Shown here: positions 16,581 to 23,624 of the stretch, in pieces
Numbering within the stretch: the first letter of the stretch is position 1
How the letters are laid out: every line of letters starts with the position of its first letter
Assembly (NCBI GenBank): GCA_036280295.1
Contig: DASURA010000354.1
Span: forward strand, 1-30,496
Origin: AWTP1-13 sp036280295
GTDB lineage: Bacteria; Pseudomonadota; Alphaproteobacteria; Rhizobiales; Hyphomicrobiaceae
Length of the DNA: 30,496 nt
Reading direction: 5' to 3'
Notes under the pieces: model-generated
Databases searched by the model: none
Told to the model about the DNA's origin: nothing
What the model saw: only the letters and a program-made list of their open reading frames with translations
Translations under genes and position numbers: made by a program

Positions 16581-19226
16581 CTACGACTCTGGGAGCCTTC
16601 GCGCCTTCCTGCGCAGGTCCTTCCACGGGTCCGGCACATGGGCGAGCCGGTTGAGCAGGTTGCCGACGGTGAAACGGCCGGAGCGCATCTCCGGGCCGAG
16701 CTCGTCCCAGGCGAGCGGCGTCGCCACCGTGGCCTCGCTGCGGGCGCGGGTGGAATAGGCGGCGATGGCGGTGGCGCCGCGCCCGTTGCGCAGGTAGTCG
16801 ACAAAGATGCGGCCACGGCGGGCCTCCTTGGAGGCCGTGGCGAGATACTTGGCCGGGCTGTCCGCCGCCATCGACCGGGCGAGCTTGTGGGCGAACGCCT
16901 TGGCGGTGGCCCAGTCGGCGTGCGGCTTCAGCGGAACGTAGACGTGCAGGCCCTTGCCGCCGGTGGTCTTCACGAAGCTGTCGAGCCCCGCGCGCTTCAG
17001 CCGCTCGCGCACCTCGATGGCGCCGCTGACGACATCGGCCCATTCCACGTCCGGGGCCGGGTCGAGGTCGAAGGTGAGGCCGTCGGGCTTGTCGATCGCC
17101 TCGACGGTGGCGCCCCAGACGTGGATCTCCAGCACCGACGCCTGCACCAGCGACAACAGCCCCTCGAGGTTGGAGAGGCTCAGGATCTCTTCGCCATCCT
17201 CCGGATCGCGCCCGCGCGCGATCTCGGTGCTCATGCCGGCGAAGGCGTGCTTCTGGAAGAAGCAGGGCTCGTCCACGCCGCCCGGGCAGCGCACCAGCGC
17301 CAGCGGACGATTGACGATATGGGGCGCGATCCACGGCCAGATTTCGGCGTAGAGCTCCGCGAGGCCCTGCTTGGTGACGCCCACGGCCGGCCATAGCACG
17401 CGGTCTGGATGGGTGAGCGTGACCGGCAACGGCGGTGCGGCCTTTGCCTTGGCAGGAGCGAGCTTCGGGGTGATCACGTCGGCGGTCTCCTTGTCGGGGC
17501 GCAGGCCCTTGAACACGGCATGGCGCACGATGCCGTCCGCGGTCCAGCCGCGGATCTCGACCGCTGCCACCAGCGCCGGCCTCACCCAGCGCACGTTGCG
17601 ACGGCTGTCGGCCGGCGGCGGCTCGCCGAGCGGCGGCACCGGCACGCGCAGGCCTTCCAGCTTCTGCCACAGCTCCTCGGCGAGGCGGCTGGAGTAGCCT
17701 GAACCAACGCGGCCGACGTATTGTAGGTTTCCCTTCGTGTCGGCGCCGGCCAGCACCAGCGAGCCGATGGCGCGCCGCTGCGTGGTCGAGGGCACGTAGC
17801 CGATGATGGCGAGTTCGCAGCTCTCGGCGCACTTCGACTTGGTCCAGGACCTGGTGCGGCCGGAGCGGTAGGTCGAGGTCTTGAGCTTGGAGACGATGCC
17901 TTCGAGCCCGAGGCGGCAGGCGTGCTCCAGGATGGTGGCACCGCCGCCAGTGAAGTGCTCGCAGTAGGTGAGAATGCCGCCCTGGCCCGGCAGCAGCGCG
18001 GCAAGCGCCGCCTTGCGCTCGATCAGGCTGGCGCCTCGGAGGTCGTTGCCGTCCAGGTGAAGGAGATCGAACAGGTAGTAGCGGAAGCGGTCGCTACGGC
18101 CGGCGCTCAGCTCGGCCTGCAGCTCGGTGAAGCTTGGCGCGCCGCTCTCCGCCTCCACCACCACCTCGCCGTCGAGCATGGCGGTGCTGACCGGCAGGGC
18201 CTCCAGTGCCTTTTTCAGCGAGGTGAACTTGCCGGTCCAGTCGAGGCCATTGCGCGTCAGCAGCTTCACCCGGCCGCGGTCGATGCGCGCCATCAGGCGG
18301 TAACCGTCGAACTTGATCTCGTGGACCCAGCCGGCCCCGGCGGGCGGCGCGGTGGCGGCCGAGGCGAGCTGCGGCTCGACGAAGCCCGGCAGCGGGCCGG
18401 GCTTGGCGCCTTTGGGGTGTATGCGACGGGGGGATCCCGGGAGAGGGTCAGGGTGAGGGGCAGGAAAAGACTCCTGAGGGGCAGGGTCAAGTGGAGAGCG
18501 CGGAGTGTGCTCATGCCCCTCACCCCGGCCCTCTCCCCGCGCTGTTGCAGCGCGTCGCGACGTTGGCGATGCGCGGGAAGAGGGAGATTTGCCCTCGCCG
18601 CGCCACTCCTTTGCCTTGCCTTTGCCGACCTCCTCGACCGTCCGGCCCGACTTTACCGATGCCGGCGCGTCCGCAAGCAGGGTATCACCGGCGCTAAGCT
18701 CGGCGTATTCGTCGTCGGCCTTGATCAGCAGCCAGTTCTCCTTGCCGCCGCCCCGCCGGTCGTTCTTGGTGCGGTCCGTCATGTGCACCAGGTGCCAGCG
18801 GCCCTTGAGCTTGTGGCCGTGCAGGGTGAACTCCAGATGCCCCTTGGCGAGCTGCGCGTGCGGGTCGCGGTCCGTCGACCAACGGCCGCGGTCCCAGACG
18901 ATCACGCCGCCGGCGCCGTATTCGCCTTCAGGGATGCGGCCTTCGAACTTTCCGTATTCGAGCGGGTGATCCTCCGTGCGGACGGCAAGGCGCCTGTCAA
19001 CGGGCGAGAGACTGGGGCCGCGGGTGACAGCCCAGCTCTTCAGCACGCCATCGAGCTCCAGGCGCAGGTCGTAGTGCAGGCGCCTCGCCGCGTGCTTGTG
19101 AACGACGAAGGAGTCGCCACCCTTCCCCTTGGTGGCGCGCTTGATCTGGCCGCGCGGCTCGGCGGTGCGCGCAAAATCGCGCTTCTTGTGATACTCGCGC
19201 AGGCTGCTGGCTATCCGGCGTGGCAT
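16581..19226 (-). CDS. ligD: Multidomain DNA ligase D (phosphoesterase-ligase-polymerase)
   Basis: Bacterial NHEJ end-processing and sealing enzyme, 881 residues. Order: 3'-phosphoesterase domain (1-190) with H45, H51, D53, R55, H87 and Y91 matching the known catalytic set of Pseudomonas LigD; ATP-dependent ligase domain (about 275-580) with nucleophile K305 in KFDGYR, LDGEVVV, and motif V WTKSK (462-466); primase-like polymerase domain (605-881) with D720 and D722 in FDLDP, FVKTTGGKGLHVYVP, and D810. This order is the usual one in Pseudomonas and rhizobia. It is longer than typical because residues about 213-264 are encoded by a palindromic repeat inserted in frame. It lies 219 bp downstream of ku on the same strand and acts with Ku at double-strand breaks. 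Confidence 0.97.
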   Translation of the reverse strand: MPRRIASSLREYHKKRDFARTAEPRGQIKRATKGKGGDSFVVHKHAARRLHYDLRLELDGVLKSWAVTRGPSLSPVDRRLAVRTEDHPLEYGKFEGRIPEGEYGAGGVIVWDRGRWSTDRDPHAQLAKGHLEFTLHGHKLKGRWHLVHMTDRTKNDRRGGGKENWLLIKADDEYAELSAGDTLLADAPASVKSGRTVEEVGKGKAKEWRGEGKSPSSRASPTSRRAATARGEGRGEGHEHTPRSPLDPAPQESFPAPHPDPLPGSPRRIHPKGAKPGPLPGFVEPQLASAATAPPAGAGWVHEIKFDGYRLMARIDRGRVKLLTRNGLDWTGKFTSLKKALEALPVSTAMLDGEVVVEAESGAPSFTELQAELSAGRSDRFRYYLFDLLHLDGNDLRGASLIERKAALAALLPGQGGILTYCEHFTGGGATILEHACRLGLEGIVSKLKTSTYRSGRTRSWTKSKCAESCELAIIGYVPSTTQRRAIGSLVLAGADTKGNLQYVGRVGSGYSSRLAEELWQKLEGLRVPVPPLGEPPPADSRRNVRWVRPALVAAVEIRGWTADGIVRHAVFKGLRPDKETADVITPKLAPAKAKAAPPLPVTLTHPDRVLWPAVGVTKQGLAELYAEIWPWIAPHIVNRPLALVRCPGGVDEPCFFQKHAFAGMSTEIARGRDPEDGEEILSLSNLEGLLSLVQASVLEIHVWGATVEAIDKPDGLTFDLDPAPDVEWADVVSGAIEVRERLKRAGLDSFVKTTGGKGLHVYVPLKPHADWATAKAFAHKLARSMAADSPAKYLATASKEARRGRIFVDYLRNGRGATAIAAYSTRARSEATVATPLAWDELGPEMRSGRFTVGNLLNRLAHVPDPWKDLRRKARRLPES
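18436..18593 (+). repeat. Palindromic repeat element inserted in frame inside ligD
   Basis: Two nested hairpins: arms at 18441-18462 and 18514-18535 pair nearly completely (GTGAGGGGCA against TGCCCCTCAC), and CCCTCTCCCCGCGC (18529-18542) pairs with GCGCGGGAAGAGGG (18571-18584). The right part (18519-18593) matches the reverse complement of 26158-26231 along its length, so it is a dispersed element. It codes the low-complexity linker, residues about 213-264 of LigD, between the phosphoesterase and ligase domains. Confidence 0.85.
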
Positions 19227-19278
19227 TCGGCGCGGGCGCTAGGGGTCGAATGGGATGTAGCGAGCGCGAGCCACAGCG

Positions 19279-19380
19279 TCCCCTCCCCCCTTGTGGGGAG
19301 GGACAGGATGGGGGGATTGCAGAACATCGAAGGTCGGGGTTCCCCCCACCCCTAGCCCCTCCCCATAAGGGGGAGGGGAA
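19279..19380 (-). repeat. 102-bp palindromic element, copy B (inverted relative to copy A)
   Basis: Reads TCCCCTCCCCCCTT... to ...AAGGGGGAGGGGA. Its reverse complement matches 8998-9099 throughout, including the centre around GTTCTGCAAT. It occupies most of the 219-bp gap between ku and ligD, so it could affect read-through from ku into ligD. Confidence 0.85.
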
Positions 19381-19445
19381 TACGGTCGGCGCTCGTGTCG
19401 AGGGCGTGGTTTCATGGCTTCCGGCCTGGGCGCTGCCGTGCCCCG

Positions 19446-20360
19446 CTACCCGGCTTTGCGTGTCTTGGTCTTGGCGGGTGTGGCGCGCGTCTTGGGCGCC
19501 GGCTTCTCGGCCTTCTCGGATTTCTTAGTCGGTGCAGCCTTCTTGGGTTTCCCCGCGGGCGGCGCCGCCTCCCCAGCCTTCCCCCCGGTGCCTTCCACGC
19601 TGCGGCGGAGCGCGTCCATCAGGTTGATGACGTTGGTCTGGCGTACCGCCGGCTGCGCCTTCACGGGCATGCCCGCCTGCTTGGAGCGTATCAGCTCGAT
19701 CAGCGCATTCTCGTAGCGATCCTCGAACTGATCCGGCTCGAACGTGCCGGTCATCTTCTCGATGATGTGCGAGGCCAGCTCCAGCATCTGCTTGGGCAGC
19801 TCCAGGTCCGGGATCTCGTCGAAGTAGTTGGCGGCCTGATGCACCTCGTTGGCGTAGTGCAGGGTGAAGGCGCTGATGCCCTTATCGCGCGGCTCCAGCA
19901 TGACGATGCGCTCGCGCCGGAACAAGACCACGCGGGCGAGCCCCACCATCTTCTCGGCCCGCATGGCGTCGCGGATGACCGCGAACGCCTCCTCGCCGAC
20001 GCGGTCGGTGGGGGTGAGATAATAGGGTGTATCGAGATAAAGCTCGTCCACATCGGCGCGGCGCACGAAGCGCTCGATGTCGATGGTGTGGTTGCTCTCC
20101 ACCTGCACCGATTTCAGCTCATCGTCGTCGACCTGGATGAACTCGCCCTTGGCGACCTCATAACCCTTGATCTGGTCCTCGGCTTCGACCACCTCGCCGC
20201 TTTGCTCGTCAACGAGTTGGCGCCGCAGCCGATGGCCTGTGGTGCGGTTCAAGGTGCGGAAGGAGACTCGCTCCGAGGTCGTCGTGGCCGGGAACAGGGC
20301 GACGGGACAGGAGACGAGGGAGAGCTTGAGATACCCCTTCCAGTTGGGTCTGGGTGCCAT
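19446..20360 (-). CDS. ku: Bacterial Ku DNA end-binding protein
   Basis: Homodimeric double-strand-break end-binding protein of NHEJ, 304 residues. The family opening is clear: WKGYLKLSLVSCPVALFPAT, then TGHRLRRQLVDEQSGEVVE, the bridge region RFVRRADVDELYLDTPYYLTP and MVGLARVVLFRRERIVMLEPR. The Ku core ends near residue 250 (TNVINLMDALRRSVEG) and is followed by a Lys/Pro/Ala-rich basic tail (about 260-304), typical of many bacterial Ku proteins and thought to aid DNA threading. It is a little longer than minimal Ku (about 270). ligD follows on the same strand. Confidence 0.97.
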   Translation of the reverse strand: MAPRPNWKGYLKLSLVSCPVALFPATTTSERVSFRTLNRTTGHRLRRQLVDEQSGEVVEAEDQIKGYEVAKGEFIQVDDDELKSVQVESNHTIDIERFVRRADVDELYLDTPYYLTPTDRVGEEAFAVIRDAMRAEKMVGLARVVLFRRERIVMLEPRDKGISAFTLHYANEVHQAANYFDEIPDLELPKQMLELASHIIEKMTGTFEPDQFEDRYENALIELIRSKQAGMPVKAQPAVRQTNVINLMDALRRSVEGTGGKAGEAAPPAGKPKKAAPTKKSEKAEKPAPKTRATPAKTKTRKAG

Positions 20361-20565
20361 GACGCTGGTTTCCTACTCCGTACTCGCGCTCCACTGCCGC
20401 TGGCCGATCATACGCCGCGGTGGGATCATCGTCCCAGTTGGGTGAAAAGAAATCATGAGCCGAGGCCGCCGGATGGCCGGACAACGCTGGCCGAGCCCAC
20501 CGTACCAGCGTGCGCTGGCCGGAAACGTTCCCGTCCCTGCGGGCTGCCGCGCGAGTGATCCGGGC

Positions 20566-20766
20566 TCACTCCTTGCGCGATCGGTGCTCCAGCTCTTCGA
20601 GCAACTGTCGGAACCTATCGGGAACAGGCTCGGCAACGATGTCGTCGAACATGGCCTTCAGCCCTCTCCCGATCGCACCGGGGAGCGCTGGGTCGGTGGT
20701 GCTCCCGGCGGGACCGACCGAACGGCGGGGTGTGGCTGAAGGCGCTCGCGGGCGCGGTTTAAGCAT
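20566..20766 (-). CDS. nepR: NepR-family anti-sigma factor, first copy (short)
   Basis: Small cytoplasmic anti-sigma factor, 66 residues from ATG 20766. The NepR core is at the C-terminus, IGRGLKAMFDDIVAEPVPDR (residues 32-51) followed by FRQLLEELE, matching the family pattern with helix alpha-1, the EPVPDRF hinge and helix alpha-2. It binds EcfG in the unstressed state and is captured by phosphorylated PhyR. It is divergent from phyR1, with 85 bp between them. The first 30 residues are basic and probably disordered. The divergent nepR/phyR arrangement is repeated at 22254-23574. Confidence 0.88.
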   Translation of the reverse strand: MLKPRPRAPSATPRRSVGPAGSTTDPALPGAIGRGLKAMFDDIVAEPVPDRFRQLLEELEHRSRKE

Positions 20767-20851
20767 TGCTGCTCTTTCAGATTAGACCAAGTTCATTTAC
20801 ATAGTATCGCCTTCGGCTGCACAGGCTGTCGCTCGTTGAGCCTTAAAATCC

Positions 20852-21667
20852 ATGTCACTGGCCGAAAGCATTGCTGCCCATATACCACACCTTCGCCGGT
20901 TCGCCCGGCTCCTGACCGGCTCGCAAGGGGCTGGTGATGCCGCCGTGGAGCGCGTGCTGCAGGCGGTCGCGGCTGATCCTTCGATCTTTCCCGACATCAG
21001 CCCGCGGCTCGGGCTTTATCAGTGCTTCCTGTCGACGCTGACACGGCGTTACCGTGACGCCGGACCATCGCCGGGAGTGCTTGGCCATACTGCGACACGC
21101 TCGCTGGCAGCGCTCACCCCCCAAGGGCGGCAGGCGTTTCTTCTGGTGAGCGTGGAAGGCTTCAGCCCTCAGGAGACGGCACAGATCCTGGAGGTGTCGG
21201 AGCAGAGAGTCGAGGCGCTGCTGGGCGAGTCCGGCGCCGAGCTTGGCCGGCAGATCGCCACGGCGGTGCTGGTGATCGAGGACGAGCCGCTGATTGCGCT
21301 GGAGCTGAGACGGGTGCTGGAAGGCCTAGGCCACAGCGTCTCGATTGCGCGGACTCACGCGGATGCACTGCAGGCCGCCAAGCATATGAATCCCGGGCTC
21401 GTCATCGCTGACATCCGCCTTGCTGACGGCAGCTCCGGTCTCGATGCGGTCAATGAGCTCCTGGTCAGCCTGACGGTGCCGGTGATCTTCGTCACCGCAT
21501 TTCCCGAGCGCCTTACCACCGGCCGGCGCCCTGAGCCGGCGTTCTTGATCCCAAAGCCGTTCCGCGACGAAGCAGTGAAAGCGACCGTCAGCCAAGCCTT
21601 GTTTTTCGATCGCCAAGCCAATCGAATCGCCGGCTGCAATCCACCGGCGGCGTCCGATCGGCAATGA
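20852..21667 (+). CDS. phyR: PhyR-family response regulator / anti-anti-sigma factor, first copy
   Basis: Activator of the general stress response, 271 residues. The N-terminal sigma-like domain (about 1-135: HIPHLRRFARLLTGSQGAGDAAVERVL, then LTPQGRQAFLLVSVEGFSPQETAQIL) mimics EcfG and binds NepR. The C-terminal receiver domain (about 138-255) has acidic residues E143-D144, phospho-acceptor D187 (LVIADIRLADGSSG), T215 and K235, so all phosphorylation residues are intact. It has the same length as phyR2 and is clearly similar in the receiver. Upstream I find no GGAAC-type EcfG promoter and only a weak ribosome site. Its stop is 14 bp from the convergent ecfG stop. Confidence 0.95.
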   Translation: MSLAESIAAHIPHLRRFARLLTGSQGAGDAAVERVLQAVAADPSIFPDISPRLGLYQCFLSTLTRRYRDAGPSPGVLGHTATRSLAALTPQGRQAFLLVSVEGFSPQETAQILEVSEQRVEALLGESGAELGRQIATAVLVIEDEPLIALELRRVLEGLGHSVSIARTHADALQAAKHMNPGLVIADIRLADGSSGLDAVNELLVSLTVPVIFVTAFPERLTTGRRPEPAFLIPKPFRDEAVKATVSQALFFDRQANRIAGCNPPAASDRQ

Positions 21668-21681
21668 GTGTGGCGATTGCG

Positions 21682-22257
21682 TCAGTATGAGCCGCCACGG
21701 GCCGTGCGAGAGATGATCGCCTCGGTGGCGGCATCGGGGCCGTACTCGTGCGTCGGCGAGACGCTGAGCAGCTCGATGAGCTTGGAGCGGGCGCGGTTGA
21801 CACGGCTCTTGATGGTGCCCACCGCGCAGCCGGAGATCGCGGCTGCCTCCTCGTAGGAGCAGCCTGCCGCGCCGACGAGCACCAACGCCTCGCGCTGATC
21901 CGCCGGCAGCGCATCCAGGGCCTTGCGGAAGTCCTGCATGTCAAGATGGCCGAGCTGCTCGGGGTGTACTGACAGATCGGCCGCCTTAGCGCCGTCCCGG
22001 TCCTCAACCTCGCGCCGGCGCCGGCGGCAATCCGAGAAGTAGGTATTGCGCAGGATCGTGAAGAGCCAGGCGCGCAGGTTGGTGCCTTCCTCGAAGTCAT
22101 CGATATTGTTCCACGCCTTGAGCAGGGTCTCCTGGACCAGATCGTCGGCGCGCTCGATATTCCCGCACAAGGAGACGGCAAAGGCACGCAAGTTGGGCAC
22201 GAGACGCAACATCGCGTCCTTGACCGGAGCTGATACGGGAGCTGGTACGCTGCTCAC
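21682..22257 (-). CDS. ecfG: EcfG-type extracytoplasmic-function sigma factor of the general stress response
   Basis: Alternative sigma factor, 191 residues. Sigma-2 runs from LRAFAVSLCGNIERADDLVQETLLKAWNN to LRAWLFTILRNTYFSDCRRRRREVE; sigma-4 has ALDALPADQREALVLVGAAGCSYEEAAAISGCAVGTIKSRVNRARSKL. These are the hallmarks of the alphaproteobacterial EcfG/RpoE2 (ECF15) group. The GTG start at 22257 overlaps the nepR2 stop as GTGA, so it is coupled to its anti-sigma factor. EcfG recognises GGAAC-N16/17-cGTT promoters, two of which lie upstream of nepR2 and phyR2. It is the only sigma factor gene between two NepR/PhyR pairs. Confidence 0.95.
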   Translation of the reverse strand: MSSVPAPVSAPVKDAMLRLVPNLRAFAVSLCGNIERADDLVQETLLKAWNNIDDFEEGTNLRAWLFTILRNTYFSDCRRRRREVEDRDGAKAADLSVHPEQLGHLDMQDFRKALDALPADQREALVLVGAAGCSYEEAAAISGCAVGTIKSRVNRARSKLIELLSVSPTHEYGPDAATEAIISRTARGGSY

Positions 22258-22625
22258 TGAGACTTCTCCTTGGCTTCCGCTCGCTCCAGCTCCGCGAGCA
22301 GGTTGACGAAGCGATCCGGCACCGGCTCTCCGGCAATGTCTGAGAAGACATCGCGCAACATTCGGCCGATCTGTGCCTGGACGGTTCTATCCAGCATGGC
22401 TGGTGGCGGCGCGGGCGCTGGGCGGGTGCGTTGTGGCGGCGACATGTCTACCGACGTGGCGGCCTCCAAGCGGTCTGCGCTGTGGACGATGCGAAGGTGC
22501 GGCTGGGTCAGGCTGCCAGATGTTTTTGTTTGCTGCTTCAATGGCTCAGGCTGCTCAACGTCGGACGGGTTGCCCGGGTTGCATTGCGTTCCGGTCGTTT
22601 GCTCCGCGGACATGCTGTTTGGCAT
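22254..22625 (-). CDS. nepR: NepR-family anti-sigma factor, second copy (long N-terminus)
   Basis: Anti-sigma factor, 123 residues from ATG 22625. That start is favoured by the strong GGAGGGGAAGG just upstream; an ATG at 22613 is also in frame, and the frame stays open further upstream across the promoter region. The NepR core is C-terminal: IGRMLRDVFSDIAGEPVPDR then FVNLLAELERAEAKEKSQ. The first about 85 residues are Thr/Pro/Gln-rich and unlike the other copy, so this NepR is nearly twice as long. It is directly coupled to ecfG and divergent from phyR2. Confidence 0.88.
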   Translation of the reverse strand: MPNSMSAEQTTGTQCNPGNPSDVEQPEPLKQQTKTSGSLTQPHLRIVHSADRLEAATSVDMSPPQRTRPAPAPPPAMLDRTVQAQIGRMLRDVFSDIAGEPVPDRFVNLLAELERAEAKEKSQ

Positions 22626-22662
22626 CACCTTCCCCTCCAGGAGCATGCAAAAGCAAAACACC

Positions 22663-22688
22663 AACTCTTCAGTTGGCCAGAAAGTTCC
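22663..22688 (-). promoter_or_regulatory. EcfG-type promoter of nepR2-ecfG
   Basis: On the minus strand GGAAC (22688-22684) is followed by 17 bases and AGTT (22666-22663), matching the GGAAC-N16/17-xGTT general stress response consensus except for A in place of the first C of the -10. It lies 38 bp upstream of the nepR2 ATG. This predicts autoregulation of the anti-sigma/sigma operon. Confidence 0.7.
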
Positions 22689-22695
22689 CCGGCTT

Positions 22696-22720
22696 GGAAC
22701 GGCTGCCCGTTCCCTGCGTT
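22696..22720 (+). promoter_or_regulatory. EcfG-type promoter of phyR2
   Basis: GGAAC (22696-22700), a 16-base spacer and CGTT (22717-22720) match the alphaproteobacterial general stress response promoter exactly. It is 38 bp upstream of the phyR2 ATG and back-to-back with the nepR2 promoter, the two -35 boxes being 7 bp apart. Confidence 0.8.
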
Positions 22721-22758
22721 CTGCATGCAAGCCTAGAAGCGCACGGCCGGGAGGGCGC

Positions 22759-23574
22759 ATGTCTGTTGCCGAGAGGGTTAATGCCGATCTTCCGTTCCTC
22801 AGGCGTTTCGCCAGGACGCTGACCGGTTCGCAGGAGGTCGGGGACGCGGCGGTGGTTTCCACGCTTGAGGCCATCATCGCGGATCCCAATGCACTCGATC
22901 CAGGGCTGGCCCCGCGGGTTGCACTCTACAAGGCATTTCTGCGCACTTTGAATGCTGCGCTGCCGAACGGCGCCGGCCGGGCGGGTGATGCGCCGCGCCC
23001 ATCGGCGCAGAATGCCGCCGAGCGCAAACTGCAGACGCTTGCGCCCAAAGCCCGGCAGGCTTTCGTTCTCGTGGCGGTGGAGGAGTTTCGGCCAGAGGAC
23101 GCGGCGCGCGTCATGGGGGTGAGCGGGGAGGAGCTGCAGGCCCTGATCGACGAGGCCGGACGCGACATCGCCAGGCAGGTGGCAACGGATGTCGTCATCA
23201 TCGAGGACGAGCCGTTGATCGCGCTGGATCTGGTGCAGCTGGTGAAAGACCTGGGACACAGGGTGGTGACCGTGGCACGCACCGCGGACCAGGCTGTGAC
23301 TGCCACCCGCAATCTGAAGCCGGGCCTGGTGCTTGCCGACATCCATCTCGCCGACGGCAGCTCCGGTCTCGACGCCGTCAACGAGATCCTCCGCACGATC
23401 TCCTTGCCGGTGGTGTTCGTCACCGCCTTCCCGCAGCGCCTGCTCACCGGAAGTCGTCCGGAGCCGACCTTCCTGGTGACCAAGCCGTTCCAGCCTCACA
23501 ACGTCAAGGCGGTGATCAGCCAGGCCCTGTTCTTCGACATCCGCGGCCGGTCGGATCGGGTTGCCGGCGCGTGA
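22759..23574 (+). CDS. phyR: PhyR-family response regulator / anti-anti-sigma factor, second copy
   Basis: Has 271 residues from ATG 22759, preceded by GGGAGGG. The sigma-like domain is about 1-142 (FLRRFARTLTGSQEVGDAAVVSTLE; LAPKARQAFVLVAVEEFRPEDAARVMGV) and the receiver about 145-262, with E149-D150, phospho-acceptor D194 (LVLADIHLADGSSG), T222 and K242. All receiver residues are intact. Similarity to phyR1 is highest in the receiver (VVIIEDEPLIALDL against VLVIEDEPLIALEL) and lower in the middle of the sigma-like part. A perfect EcfG promoter upstream predicts positive feedback. A longer upstream frame is rejected because it runs antisense through nepR2. The cognate PhyK-type kinase is not in the window. 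Confidence 0.95.
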   Translation: MSVAERVNADLPFLRRFARTLTGSQEVGDAAVVSTLEAIIADPNALDPGLAPRVALYKAFLRTLNAALPNGAGRAGDAPRPSAQNAAERKLQTLAPKARQAFVLVAVEEFRPEDAARVMGVSGEELQALIDEAGRDIARQVATDVVIIEDEPLIALDLVQLVKDLGHRVVTVARTADQAVTATRNLKPGLVLADIHLADGSSGLDAVNEILRTISLPVVFVTAFPQRLLTGSRPEPTFLVTKPFQPHNVKAVISQALFFDIRGRSDRVAGA

Positions 23575-23624
23575 CGAGGAGCACTGGTCAAATCAAGCGG
23601 ATGGCGGAGGTGCCGGCGCGCCGG

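Noticed and set aside
18436..18593. Initially considered a frameshift or pseudogene signal in ligD
   Set aside because: The frame is continuous through the repeat and resumes in the ligase domain with all motifs, so the gene looks intact.
17922..19355. A 477-codon plus-strand frame and a 431-codon minus-strand frame (16537-17832) over ligD
   Set aside because: Both are shadows of the LigD coding frame, which has all catalytic motifs; the overlapping frames have none.
20497..20531. Possible EcfG promoter upstream of ku (minus strand GGAAC-N16-CGCT)
   Set aside because: The -10 half lacks the GTT core and the site lies about 135 bp from the ku start. It is too weak to list, although 5'-end mapping would settle it.
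22270..22758. Upstream extension of the phyR2 frame (434 codons in total)
   Set aside because: It runs antisense through nepR2 and across the divergent promoters; PhyR length and the promoter position fix the start at 22759.
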